Assembly: GCA_051004015.1 (NCBI GenBank)
Contig: JBPCKT010000048.1
Span: forward strand, 62,001 to 126,000
Source: SXOA01 sp051004015
GTDB taxonomy: Bacteria > Planctomycetota > Planctomycetia > Pirellulales > Pirellulaceae
Reading direction: 5' to 3'
Length of the DNA stretch: 64,000 nt
Position 1 is the stretch's first letter. The number at the start of each line of letters is the position of its first letter. The notes under the pieces were generated by a model that was not told where the DNA came from, searched no databases, and saw nothing but the letters and a program-made list of their open reading frames with translations. This document shows positions 44,561 through 52,826 of this stretch, piece after piece. The position numbers and the translations under genes were made by a program.

Positions 44561-44649
44561 GGGTGATGCAAAAGTCGCTATCTTAGAATCTGTAAAGCTA
44601 TATACAACAATAACTTAGGGAGATGACGCACCCGACTTTTGCATCACCC
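44561..44649. mobile_element. MITE-like element with 17-bp terminal inverted repeats
   Basis: Perfect terminal arms GGGTGATGCAAAAGTCG (44561-44577) and CGACTTTTGCATCACCC (44633-44649) bound 55 bp of strikingly AT-rich DNA (TGTAAAGCTATATACAACAA...). The AT-rich interior contrasts with the GC-rich genome. It lies in the 5' leader of the next gene. No transposase or clear target duplication is visible. Confidence 0.55.
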
Positions 44650-44755
44650 TCTCCGCTTTCCTTTCGCCGGCAATGAAACAAACAACGTCCCTTGCGGGTA
44701 CTTTCGTGCAATCCGCACTCTCATTCCGCGGTCGTATTCTCCCTGGGGGTCTCTC

Positions 44756-46543
44756 GTGAACAAGCAATCCTGGCTAGCACGCTCTTGGAAGGTCATCGTC
44801 CTGCCGCTGGTCCTGGTCGCCAGTCTGGCATCTCTCGCTCGGGCCGAGCGGGCCGTGGTCCCGAAAATCCTGCCGGAGGGGACCCTGGCGTATGTGCGGA
44901 TTTCGGACGTGCAGGATTTGGTGGCCAAGTTCAAGGAAACCGCCACGGGGCGGATGTTCGCCGATGAAAATATCGCGCCGCTTGTGCAACAGCTTTATGG
45001 GTCGGTGGAGGAACAGTGGAAACAGATCGAGGACCAGGTCGGTTTGCCGCTCGGCGACTTGCTCAAGATTCCGCAGGGAGAAGTTTGCTTCGCCGTTGTA
45101 CCCAATGGGGATGGACCGCCGGCAATGCTGCTCCTGGTGGATGTGAAGGACAAAATCATCAGCGTCAACAAGCTCCTGGAGAAGGGGGAGGCTCTGCTGA
45201 CCGAAAACGGCGGCACTAAGACCAGCGAAGTCATCGAGGACGTGAAAGTCAATATTTACACTGGTCCCGATGGGCAGTCCGCGGTGCAGTTCGACAAGGA
45301 CGGCACGCTCGTCATCACGACGAGCAAAGACCTGGTCAAGCCGCTTTTGTTGGCGTGGACCGGCAACGCGGAAGTGAAGTCGCTCGCCGACAATGCCAAA
45401 TTCAATTCCATCATGAGCCGCTGCGGCGGTTCCAAGGAGGAGCGGCCGCAGATAACGTTTTATGCGGACCCCGTGGAGATCGCCCGCAAGGTGCTCGCCA
45501 ATGGCCCCGCCTCGCTGGCCCTGGCCTTCTTTCAGCCGCTGGGGCTGGACGGCGTGAAGGGCGTTGGAGGAAGCGTGATTTATGGGGCCGGTGAGTTCGA
45601 TGACGTGATTCATTTCCACCTGCTCTTGGACAATCCCCGCAGCGGCGTGGTGGAGCTTTTGGCAATGGGCTCGGGCGATTCCACGCCGGAAGCCTGGGTG
45701 CCCAATGACGTGACCTCCTACACGACGCTGCACTGGCGGTTCGAGGACATGTACAAGAATGGCAACAAGCTCTGGGATAGCCTGCAAGGGGAAGGAAACT
45801 TCAAGGCTTTCGTCAAGGAGCGGCTGTCGGACCGGATTGAAATCGACGTGGAAACGGAGATCGTTCCCGCCCTTGATGGCCGCATCACGCTCGCTCAGTG
45901 GGTGGAGAAGCCGGTCACCTTGAACAGCCAGGTGAATATCGTAGGAGTCAAACTCAAGGATGCGAAAGCCTTCCAAACCTCCATCGTGGAGAAGCTGGTG
46001 GCGAAGTATCCCGAGGCTGTCGAGAAGAAGGCCTTTGGCGGCGTGACCTACTGGGCGATCAAAATGCCGCAGCGGCGGGAAGGCGCGCCGGAGCTCCCCG
46101 CTGGAATGCGTGTGCCGACTCCGGCCGTGGCCATCATCGGCGATTACCTGATATTTAGCGACAGCACGAACGCTTTGCACCACTGCATCACGACGACCAG
46201 CGACGCCACTCGCGGCCTGGCCGGCGACCTGGAGTACAAACTCATTGCCGGAAAAATCAAGCGGCAGGTGGGGGGCGATGCTCCGGGCCTGGTGCAATTC
46301 TCGCGGCCCGAAGAGGCGCTGCGATTTGTCTACGAGCTGATCCGCGCCGAGAACACGCGGAAGGGACTGGAATCCGCGGCGGAAGGAAATCCCTTCCTGA
46401 AGAACGTGGACAAAGCCCTGAAGGACAATCCGCTGCCGGCGTTCTCCGTTTTGGCCAAGTACTTCGCCCCCGGCGGCGGCATGATGGTGAACGACGAAAC
46501 GGGCTTTCACTACATGGCGTTTACGCTGCGGCGGAAGCAGTAG
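44756..46543 (+). CDS. Large secreted hypothetical protein
   Basis: The 595-residue exported protein has a signal peptide (KVIVLPLVLVASLASLARA). The mature part begins ERAVVPKILPEGTLAYVRIS and resembles planctomycete proteins with DUF3352-like character: long alternating alpha/beta segments and DVQDLVAKFKETATGRMF. Catalytic motifs are not visible. GTG at 44756 with GGGGG upstream is chosen; the longer ORF starts inside the MITE-like element. It is convergent with the RluA-type gene, 5 bp apart. Confidence 0.75.
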   Translation: MNKQSWLARSWKVIVLPLVLVASLASLARAERAVVPKILPEGTLAYVRISDVQDLVAKFKETATGRMFADENIAPLVQQLYGSVEEQWKQIEDQVGLPLGDLLKIPQGEVCFAVVPNGDGPPAMLLLVDVKDKIISVNKLLEKGEALLTENGGTKTSEVIEDVKVNIYTGPDGQSAVQFDKDGTLVITTSKDLVKPLLLAWTGNAEVKSLADNAKFNSIMSRCGGSKEERPQITFYADPVEIARKVLANGPASLALAFFQPLGLDGVKGVGGSVIYGAGEFDDVIHFHLLLDNPRSGVVELLAMGSGDSTPEAWVPNDVTSYTTLHWRFEDMYKNGNKLWDSLQGEGNFKAFVKERLSDRIEIDVETEIVPALDGRITLAQWVEKPVTLNSQVNIVGVKLKDAKAFQTSIVEKLVAKYPEAVEKKAFGGVTYWAIKMPQRREGAPELPAGMRVPTPAVAIIGDYLIFSDSTNALHHCITTTSDATRGLAGDLEYKLIAGKIKRQVGGDAPGLVQFSRPEEALRFVYELIRAENTRKGLESAAEGNPFLKNVDKALKDNPLPAFSVLAKYFAPGGGMMVNDETGFHYMAFTLRRKQ

Positions 46544-46548
46544 GAAGA

Positions 46549-47475
46549 CTACCCCACTAACAGCCGCACCATCTCCGCCGGCATTGGCGATTCAAACCGC
46601 AACTGCCGGCCGGTGATGGGATGGTCGAAGGCGAGCTGTCGGGCGTGCAGGGCGAGCCGCTTATAGGGCCAGCGGCGATGTGCGGCGAGCTGCGGCTCAT
46701 AGCGCGGATCGCCGAGGACCGGGTGGCCGGCTTCGGCGAAGTGGACGCGGACCTGGTTGCGGCGACCGGTCTCCAGCCAGACTTTGACGTGGGTGAAGCC
46801 CTTCAGCCGATTCATGACCTCATAGTGCGTGATGGCCCGCTGGCCGATGTCCTCGTTATCCGTAGAGAAGCGGGTGAGGTCCTTGTCCGTGGCGAGCAGC
46901 GTGTTGAAAGTCCCCTCATCATCGTCGACGCTGCCGGCGACAAGCGCCGCGTACTCCCGTTCCGGCTTATGCAGGGCGAACTGATCGCGGATCTGCTGGG
47001 AGATTTCCATCGTCTTGCCCATGACGAGCAAGCCGGAAACTCCGCGGTCCAGGCGATGAGCGGTGAAGACCTGCTTCCCGCCGGAGACGTGGCGGACGTA
47101 TTCGCTGACCTTCGCGACCAGCGTGTTCGTCTCGCCGCGGATGGTCGGGACCGTCAGGAGCTCCGGCGGCTTGTTGACGACGATCAGGTGGCGGTCCTCA
47201 AAGACGATCTCGAAGCCGAGGTTGTGGCGGGGCTGCTTGCGGGGGTGGTACACCTGCCGCGCGTCGTACTTGACCTCCACCTGGTCTCCCACGCTGGCTT
47301 TCTGGCCGGGGAAGGCGCAGGTCGCGCCGTTGAGCTGCACGCAGCCTTGGTCGAAGAGGCCGAGCACTTGGGCTCGGGGGAGCATCTCCGTGAGCGATTG
47401 CACCACGCGGTCGAGCCGCCGGCCCAGGTGGCGGGAATCGGCGTCAACGAGGACAGACTTTTTGGTTAGGGGCAC
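46549..47475 (-). CDS. RluA-family pseudouridine synthase
   Basis: The 308-residue enzyme isomerises uridine to pseudouridine in rRNA or tRNA. It has an N-terminal S4-like RNA-binding domain (about 10-75; RRLDRVVQSLTEMLPRAQVL) and the RluA catalytic core with the Asp motif TAHRLDRGVSGLLVMGK, preceded by FEDRHLIVVNKPPELLTVP and followed by ETGRRNQVRVHFAEAGHPVLGD. The RluC/RluD subfamily is not distinguishable here. It follows the M28 peptidase gene by 2 bp. Confidence 0.92.
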   Translation of the reverse strand: MPLTKKSVLVDADSRHLGRRLDRVVQSLTEMLPRAQVLGLFDQGCVQLNGATCAFPGQKASVGDQVEVKYDARQVYHPRKQPRHNLGFEIVFEDRHLIVVNKPPELLTVPTIRGETNTLVAKVSEYVRHVSGGKQVFTAHRLDRGVSGLLVMGKTMEISQQIRDQFALHKPEREYAALVAGSVDDDEGTFNTLLATDKDLTRFSTDNEDIGQRAITHYEVMNRLKGFTHVKVWLETGRRNQVRVHFAEAGHPVLGDPRYEPQLAAHRRWPYKRLALHARQLAFDHPITGRQLRFESPMPAEMVRLLVG

Positions 47476-47477
47476 TT

Positions 47478-48578
47478 CTATTTCACTCCAGCCAGATCGG
47501 CGACGACACGCTCCAGGCCCGCGACGACGCGGGCGGTCCGCTCAAAGTCGATCTTGTCCGGCGTGTCCTCTTTGGCGTGATAGTGAGGATAGCGGAAAGG
47601 AGCGGTGTCCGTCACCATCAGGCCGGGATAACCCATCTGCCAGAACGACCAATGGTCCGACCAGCCGACGCCAGCGATAGCATCCGGCAGGGCGCAACCA
47701 TAGGCGGGGAATTTCGTGGACTCACGGAATTTGCCGACGACCTGTTTGGCGAGCGGCCCGGACTTCACGTCGGCGACGAAGGCGATAAAATTGCCCGTAT
47801 CGGGATAGAGCAGCCGCAGCGGCGGCAGGCTGTCGAACTTCTGGCTCCCTTTCTCATCGCTATAGTAGCCGATGGTCTCCAGGCTGAGCATGGCGATGAT
47901 GTTCTCCTTCCGCTCCTTGCAGCGCTTGGCGTAGACGACGGAGCCCATGTCCTTCGTCTGAAACCACGGCGGCTCTTCGTTGACGAACAGCACAAAACGG
48001 AGCGTACGGGCCGGCTTCTTTTTGGCGAAAGCCCGGGCCAGGGCCAGCGTGGCTGCCGTCCCGCTGCCGTTGTCGTTGGCCCCGGGACAGCCGACCACGG
48101 AGTCGTAATGCCCGCCGATGACGACGATCTCTTCCTTCTTGTCGCCGCCAGTAATTTCCGCGATCAGATTGGCCACCTTGGCGCCCGCCATGGCGCGAAC
48201 TTCGTACTCCTGCCGTTCCACCTTATGGCCGGCGTCCTCTAGGGACTTCCGCAGAAATTTCTCGGCGACAATGAGGTCGTCGTAATGGAAGCGGCTAACG
48301 TTTCGTTCGCCAATATCCGTGGCGAGCACTTTGACGTCCGACTCGAGGGCCTCAGCCAGCGCAAGCTCTGCCTCCGTCAGCGGCGGCAGCGGGCCTTTGT
48401 GGACCTCTCCCGGCATGCTGAAGAGGGGAATCGGCTCTGGTGACTTTTCGTCGGCCACGGCGAGGGCAAGTGCAAAGTGTAGGGTGCAAAGTGCAAAGTA
48501 GGAGGCATTTACTCTGCACTCTACACTTTGCACTTTACACGTAGTTGGCCACACAGCGTTATTCCCTCTCGGCCTCAC
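47478..48578 (-). CDS. M28-family zinc peptidase with repeat-encoded signal peptide
   Basis: The 366-residue exported aminopeptidase-like protein (M28). Zinc ligands and catalytic acids are visible: GGHYDSVVGCPGANDNGSG, FVNEEPPWF, LETIGYY and GWSDHWSFWQMG. The GTG start at 48578 overlaps the stop of the upstream SGNH gene (GTGA), which supports the long start. The N-terminal hydrophobic segment (NASYFALCTLHFALALAVA, then DEK) is encoded by a palindromic repeat (48469-48540). An alternative GTG at 48533 gives a shorter n-region with the same signal. Confidence 0.88.
   Translation of the reverse strand: MRPRGNNAVWPTTCKVQSVECRVNASYFALCTLHFALALAVADEKSPEPIPLFSMPGEVHKGPLPPLTEAELALAEALESDVKVLATDIGERNVSRFHYDDLIVAEKFLRKSLEDAGHKVERQEYEVRAMAGAKVANLIAEITGGDKKEEIVVIGGHYDSVVGCPGANDNGSGTAATLALARAFAKKKPARTLRFVLFVNEEPPWFQTKDMGSVVYAKRCKERKENIIAMLSLETIGYYSDEKGSQKFDSLPPLRLLYPDTGNFIAFVADVKSGPLAKQVVGKFRESTKFPAYGCALPDAIAGVGWSDHWSFWQMGYPGLMVTDTAPFRYPHYHAKEDTPDKIDFERTARVVAGLERVVADLAGVK
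48469..48540. repeat. Palindrome of GTGCAAAGTGTAGA units, copy 2, inside the M28 gene
   Basis: The left arm (48469-48500) and right arm (48508-48540) consist of the same AGTGCAAAGTGTAG/CTACACTTTGCACT units found at 7286-7367. Translated on the minus strand it encodes CKVQSVECRV, then NASYFALCTLHFALAL. Confidence 0.85.
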
Positions 48579-49306
48579 TCTCCCATCAGCTTCTTCACGC
48601 TCTCCTCAGACGCTTCCGCCCAGATGCGGTAGCTCTTCTCGTTGAGGTGCAGCAGGTCGGGCATCACTTCCTTGTTCAAATTGCCGCTGGCGTCGAGGAA
48701 TTTGGGGCCGATGTCGAGATAGAAGACGTTCTTGTCGTCCGCCAGCTTGGCGATGATCTCGTTGGCGCCGGTATTGACCTTGCGCTGCTTGTTTTCATTG
48801 TTCTCGCCGCGGGGGAAAATGCCCAGCACCAGGACTTTTGTCTCAGGCAGCTTGGTGCGCAGCTTCTCGACGATGGCCTTCACCCCTTCCGCGATTTGCT
48901 CGGAGGTGTTCGAGCCCGAGTTGTTGGTCCCAATCATCAGCACGGCCAGCTTCGGCTTGATCTCTTCGATGTTGCCGTTATCGAGCCGCCACAGGACGTG
49001 CTGGGTGCGGTCGCCACCGATGCCGAGATTGACGGCGTTTCGCTTCTCATAGAATTCCTTCCAGACCTTCGCCCCGGAACCTTCCCAGCCTTGGGTGATC
49101 GAGTCGCCAATGAGAAGCAGGTCGACATTCCCCTTTTTCACCCGTTCGTTGAAGCTCTCGTGCCGCTTCATCCAGCCCCCATCGCGGGGAACGGGGACGA
49201 CGGCATCATTCGGCTTCGCGTCCTTCTTGGGCTCTTCGGCCAAAGCGGGCGCGACAAAAACCAGAGCCAGAATTGCAACGAGCCAATGGCGTTTCAGCAG
49301 GGACAT
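48575..49306 (-). CDS. Secreted SGNH/GDSL-family hydrolase
   Basis: The 243-residue exported esterase-like protein has a signal peptide (MSLLKRHWLVAILALVFVAPALA). SGNH blocks: I LLIGDSITQGW (Ser nucleophile), II NLGIGGDRTQ (Gly), III LMIGTNNSG (Asn), V PDLLHLNEKSY (Asp/His). It resembles platelet-activating-factor acetylhydrolase-like GDSL proteins; the substrate may be an acylated sugar or lipid. It is coupled to the M28 peptidase through a 4-bp GTGA overlap. Confidence 0.9.
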   Translation of the reverse strand: MSLLKRHWLVAILALVFVAPALAEEPKKDAKPNDAVVPVPRDGGWMKRHESFNERVKKGNVDLLLIGDSITQGWEGSGAKVWKEFYEKRNAVNLGIGGDRTQHVLWRLDNGNIEEIKPKLAVLMIGTNNSGSNTSEQIAEGVKAIVEKLRTKLPETKVLVLGIFPRGENNENKQRKVNTGANEIIAKLADDKNVFYLDIGPKFLDASGNLNKEVMPDLLHLNEKSYRIWAEASEESVKKLMGE

Positions 49307-49392
49307 GGCAGCCTCCGGGAAAATGAGAGAGGTGAATCTGCCGTCAGTCTGGCACCGCCGGGGCGAATGTCAACACCCGCTTCGGCTGCCCG

Positions 49393-49421
49393 TCCGTGTC
49401 CATCCGTGTTTCATCCGTGGC
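49393..49421. repeat. TCCGTGTTTCATCCGTGG single arm
   Basis: Matches the right arm of the palindrome at 35481-35509 (TCCGTGTCCATCCGTGTTTC...). Only one arm is present, abutting the stop codon of the TPR gene. Confidence 0.75.
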
Positions 49422-50263
49422 TATTCTTTCTTCTTTTCCTTCTCCTGACTCCGCAGCAGATCGGCATGGACGTGGGCCACGTCCCACATGTAGTGCCCAA
49501 TTTTGTGCTTCTCCGACTCCAGGATGTGCTTCTTCGCCAGTTCCTTCTCGCCGGCTGCTTCGTGCCAGAGGCCGATGTAGAGGTGAGCATAGAAGAGCTG
49601 ACGATTGAGAGCCTCCTTAGTCGGCTCGCCTACCTCCTTGATCGGTTTTTCAACTTCCTTCTTTGGCTTTCCCGGCTCTCTCGTCTGCTCGCCTGCTTCG
49701 GCGGCAGCCAGCACGTCCTCCGGTTTGAGCTTGCCGCGATAGAGGTCATAGATCTGCATCATCGGAACGCGGCGATCATCGCTGATGGGAAGCAGGTTCT
49801 TACGGGCCATTTCAACCCCGTCCTTCCTGGCCACGCACAAATACCGCCAGGTGGAATTCTCCACGTCCTGGTCGTGAAACGTCTGATAGAGTTTGAACTG
49901 CTTGGCACCCTTTTCGAACTCTCCAGCGTAGTAATAGGAAATGCCCCGCTCCCACTGGCGGGCTTCCGCTTTCGGATCCTTCGCGGTCGCCAACTCGACG
50001 TGCTTATCGAGGTCGCTAACCGACTCCTTGATCTTGCCGGCCCGGAAGTTCTCACGCCCACGCAGATAGAACGCTAGCGACTGCTTGGGGTTCTTGGTAA
50101 TGACTTCCGTCAGGACGTCAGTCGCCTGACCGCTATCGCCCCGAGCGGAAGCCTGCGCGGCCTTTTGAAGCAGATTCTCTTCCGCATCCTCCGCCGTGGC
50201 AAAATGGCAGCAGGCGAGCAAAACCGCACCAATCCAACTCAACCGTAATGCTTCCGAGAACAT
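49421..50263 (-). CDS. Secreted TPR-repeat protein
   Basis: The 280-residue exported protein has a signal peptide (LRLSWIGAVLLACCHFATA) and tetratricopeptide repeats (LLQKAAQASARGDSGQATDV, SLAFYLRGRENFRAGKIKE, WERGISYYYAGEFEKGAKQF). A Lys/Glu/Pro insert made of EVEKPIKEVGEPTKE-type units interrupts the C-terminal part. Likely a periplasmic scaffold. ATG 50263 has GAGGGA upstream; the longer start at 50353 is not favoured. Confidence 0.78.
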   Translation of the reverse strand: MFSEALRLSWIGAVLLACCHFATAEDAEENLLQKAAQASARGDSGQATDVLTEVITKNPKQSLAFYLRGRENFRAGKIKESVSDLDKHVELATAKDPKAEARQWERGISYYYAGEFEKGAKQFKLYQTFHDQDVENSTWRYLCVARKDGVEMARKNLLPISDDRRVPMMQIYDLYRGKLKPEDVLAAAEAGEQTREPGKPKKEVEKPIKEVGEPTKEALNRQLFYAHLYIGLWHEAAGEKELAKKHILESEKHKIGHYMWDVAHVHADLLRSQEKEKKKE

Positions 50264-50944
50264 CAGAAGTCCCTCGTTACGACATGTTTCTGGAACGGCT
50301 ATGCTGGCAGATTGGCGTGCTAGCGGCCAGAGAAATGGTCTCGAAAAATTCACCCTGGCCGGTGCGCGACCACCCTCAATGCTCTTTGGGGAGTCATTCC
50401 TCCCTTAACGGCATCTTAGCGGCCAAGAGACGCTTGAGGAGTGTCGTAAGCCACAAAAAAGTTTGCCCCTCATCGCTGGAGGTCGCCACCTACCGGCAAC
50501 TTCGAGCGTCGCGTGGCTCCATTTCGCTCAGGCTGCTTTCTGGCACAGAGCAATTCTCCGCTATTTTGCCCGCATTTTGCGGTAGCTCGCCGCTGCTGTC
50601 GCAAGTTGTGGTGCTAGCGATTTATAAACAAACTAGATTTCTATTAATCTCAAATTCAGAATTAATCCTTAAATGAGAGATGCCAGCAGATTTGACCTCC
50701 CCTATGGAGGGATTCGGGCACCCTTGGATTTCGCCAACTTCTCTTCAAAAACACCCCGCAATCGCGTTTTTTGTTCATGAAATAGCCAAGGGAACGCAAC
50801 TTGCAATACCTGTTATCCACGCGAGTCGGCCGAATCGGCAAACTGACATATCGCCGGGGGGCGATCAGAAAGATTCTCGTGCGTCGGAAATGAAATCCCT
50901 GCCCGCTAATACCGGGCGCACCCCAAGGCAAGGAGGACGGAACC
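50264..50944. other. Intergenic region upstream of csrA
   Basis: About 680 bp between the divergent TPR and csrA genes, with no ORF that looks real and no repeat I recognise. The segment around 50610-50670 is clearly AT-rich (GCGATTTATAAACAAACTAG ...) and is the likeliest promoter region for csrA, but no confident boxes can be assigned. The length leaves room for a small RNA, which I cannot demonstrate. Confidence 0.5.
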
Positions 50945-51208
50945 ATGTTGGTTCTCAGTCGCAAAATTGGTGAACGTCTCGTTATCGGCGGCAACATCAC
51001 GGTCGTCGTCAATCGGGTTGCGGGCAACCGCGTCACTCTTGGCATCGAAGCTCCCGATACCGTCCGCATCGTTCGCGGCGAGTTGGAAGCTGCCAAGGGG
51101 GATTTTGCCCATCTTCCCAGCAGCAAAGAGCCCCATGCGGAAGTCGGCGCCAGGAATTTCGATTCCAGCGTGGACACGGCCAGCGCTCCGCTTCGCCTGG
51201 CGAAGTAG
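50945..51208 (+). CDS. csrA: Carbon storage regulator CsrA
   Basis: Post-transcriptional regulator that binds GGA motifs in mRNA leaders. The 87 residues begin MLVLSRKIGERLVIGG, with the RNA-binding Leu4 and Arg44 (VRIVRGEL) in place. The C-terminal extension (HAEVGARNFDSSVDTA) is longer than in the roughly 61-residue enterobacterial form. A strong ribosome-binding site AAGGAGG (50930-50936) contains AAGGA, and ACGGA follows at 50937-50941, so CsrA could repress its own translation. No flagellar genes or fliW are adjacent. Confidence 0.95.
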   Translation: MLVLSRKIGERLVIGGNITVVVNRVAGNRVTLGIEAPDTVRIVRGELEAAKGDFAHLPSSKEPHAEVGARNFDSSVDTASAPLRLAK

Positions 51209-51214
51209 CCTGCT

Positions 51215-51420
51215 TCGGGATGGTCTGTATCGGGATGGTCTGAACAGAGAAGTTAGCAGGCGCGCCACATGGCGCGCTCCTCGTGCGGAAAATATTTCTC
51301 GCACTGAGTCGCTGGGACACCGAGGTCGTTCTTCCTCCTCCGTGCCCCTGTGCCTCCGTGTGAGATTTTTTTTGCGCAGCCCGCCGACAAAAACTTTTTG
51401 CGCAGCCCGCCGACAAAAAT
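51215..51420. repeat. Repeat-rich spacer between csrA and larC
   Basis: Three elements: TCGGGATGGTCTG in direct repeat (51215-51227, 51230-51242); a palindrome GCGCGCCA/TGGCGCGC (51260-51277); and a tandem 26-bp direct repeat of TTTTGCGCAGCCCGCCGAC plus A run (51370-51419), about 60 bp before larC. The last has a GC core flanked by T and A tracts and could be an operator pair. Confidence 0.7.
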
Positions 51421-51480
51421 GCAGCGCCCGGTGCTATCTTGGAGCATCTCTCCTGCTCCCCATACATGGCACCTCGAGTT

Positions 51481-52647
51481 ATGAAAATCGCCTTCTTCGA
51501 CTGCCCCAGCGGTATCAGCGGGGATATGACTCTAGGGGCACTCGCGGATTGCGGCGTGGATCTGGCCGCGATGCAGGCGGGAATCGACTCGCTCGGCTAT
51601 CCCGGCGTCAAGCTCGTGGCGGAAGAGGTGCATCGCAAGGGATTTCGCGGTCTCAAGGTGCATGTCCAGCACGAACCGGAGAAAGCCCACCGGCATCTGC
51701 ACCATATCGTGGAAAAGATTGACGCCAGCACTGTCCTCACGACCGCTCAGAAAGAGCTGGCCAAACGGATTTTCACGCGGCTGGGGGAAGCCGAGGCGAA
51801 GGTGCATGGCACCACGATTCGCAAGGTCCATTTCCACGAAGTTGGGGCGGTCGATTCCATCGCGGACATCGTCGGAAGCGCAGTCGGCCTGACACTGCTG
51901 GGGGTGGACCGGATTGTCTGTTCGCCGATTCCGACGGGTACGGGCTTTCTGGAAATCGAGCATGGCCGCGTCAGCATCCCCGCTCCAGCCACTGCGGAGC
52001 TGCTCAAGGGGATTCCGCTCGCGCCGTCAGTCTGCTCCTGCGAGCTCACCACCCCGACCGGAGCCGCCATTGTGGCGACCGTGGCCGATGAGTTTGGCCC
52101 GCTGCCGGCGATGAAGATGCAGACCATCGGCCTGGGGGCAGGCGACCGGGACATGAAAGAGCAGGCCAATCTCCTCCGCCTGATTATTGGGGAAGCCGAG
52201 CAAACAATCGTCAGCGACCAGGTCTGGGTGCTGGAAACCAACCTCGACGACATCAGCGGCGAAATCGTCGGCCATTGCACGGCCAAACTCTTTGAAGCCG
52301 GGGCACTGGACGTTTACACCACCTCCATCCAGATGAAGAAAAATCGCCCCGGCGTCCTGCTCAGCGTGCTGTGCGGGCCGGACCTCGTTCCCAAGATGGA
52401 AAAGATCATCTTCAAGGAAACCGGCACGCTCGGCATCCGCCGCTGGCCCGCCAGCCGCCACAAGCTGGAGCGGCGGCCGCACAGCGTGGAAACTCCCTGG
52501 GGAAAAATCGAAGGCAAACTCGCCGTCCTCTCGGACGGCAGCCTCAGCTTCTCCCCCGAGTTCGAATCCTGCCGCAAGATTGCCGCCGAGCAGAACCTGC
52601 CGCTGAAAGACGTATATGAAGGAGCAATGCGGGCGTACGCGCCGTAG
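51481..52647 (+). CDS. larC: Nickel-pincer cofactor nickel insertase LarC
   Basis: Inserts nickel into the pyridinium bisthiocarboxylate mononucleotide cofactor of lactate racemase-type enzymes. The 388 residues show MKIAFFDCPSGISGDMTLGA, the His-rich stretch KAHRHLHHIVEKI, KVHFHEVGAVDSIADIVG and VLETNLDDISGEIVGHC. It is one continuous reading frame, not split as in the frameshifted Lactobacillus gene. larB, larE and a racemase gene are not adjacent. ATG 51481 starts exactly at the conserved N-terminus. Confidence 0.93.
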   Translation: MKIAFFDCPSGISGDMTLGALADCGVDLAAMQAGIDSLGYPGVKLVAEEVHRKGFRGLKVHVQHEPEKAHRHLHHIVEKIDASTVLTTAQKELAKRIFTRLGEAEAKVHGTTIRKVHFHEVGAVDSIADIVGSAVGLTLLGVDRIVCSPIPTGTGFLEIEHGRVSIPAPATAELLKGIPLAPSVCSCELTTPTGAAIVATVADEFGPLPAMKMQTIGLGAGDRDMKEQANLLRLIIGEAEQTIVSDQVWVLETNLDDISGEIVGHCTAKLFEAGALDVYTTSIQMKKNRPGVLLSVLCGPDLVPKMEKIIFKETGTLGIRRWPASRHKLERRPHSVETPWGKIEGKLAVLSDGSLSFSPEFESCRKIAAEQNLPLKDVYEGAMRAYAP

Positions 52648-52796
52648 GACACCAGCCTGAAGCGCAAGCAAAGGACACCATCGCTATCGGGGAAATCGCG
52701 ATACCATCCCTACCCCCATCGCAGACAAGGCTCTACCCGACAATCGCTTCCACTCATCACCCACATCGTCCTTCGCTCGCGCTTCAGGCTGGTGTC
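52648..52796. repeat. 149-bp palindromic element after larC
   Basis: 29-bp arms (52648-52676 and 52768-52796): GACACCAGCCTGAAGCGC is perfectly inverted as GCGCTTCAGGCTGGTGTC, with a few mismatches further inward. The interior of about 90 bp has no ORF. The left arm begins right after the larC stop codon. Confidence 0.85.
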
Positions 52797-52826
52797 AATC
52801 GAAGGAATGGAGGCGAACGGCGACGT

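Noticed and set aside
44639..44755. Upstream extension of the large secreted protein
   Set aside because: It begins inside the MITE-like element; a GTG with a ribosome-binding site and signal peptide lies at 44756.
44774..46510. 578-residue minus-strand ORF opposite the large secreted protein
   Set aside because: His/Arg/Leu-rich composition typical of an antisense reading; the plus-strand frame has a signal peptide and normal composition.
48545..50077. 510-residue plus-strand ORF spanning two minus-strand genes
   Set aside because: It crosses the SGNH and TPR genes and a repeat; both real genes have clear motifs.
50248..50676. 142-residue plus-strand ORF before csrA
   Set aside because: No domain, unusual composition for this genome, and no ribosome-binding site; treated as noncoding.
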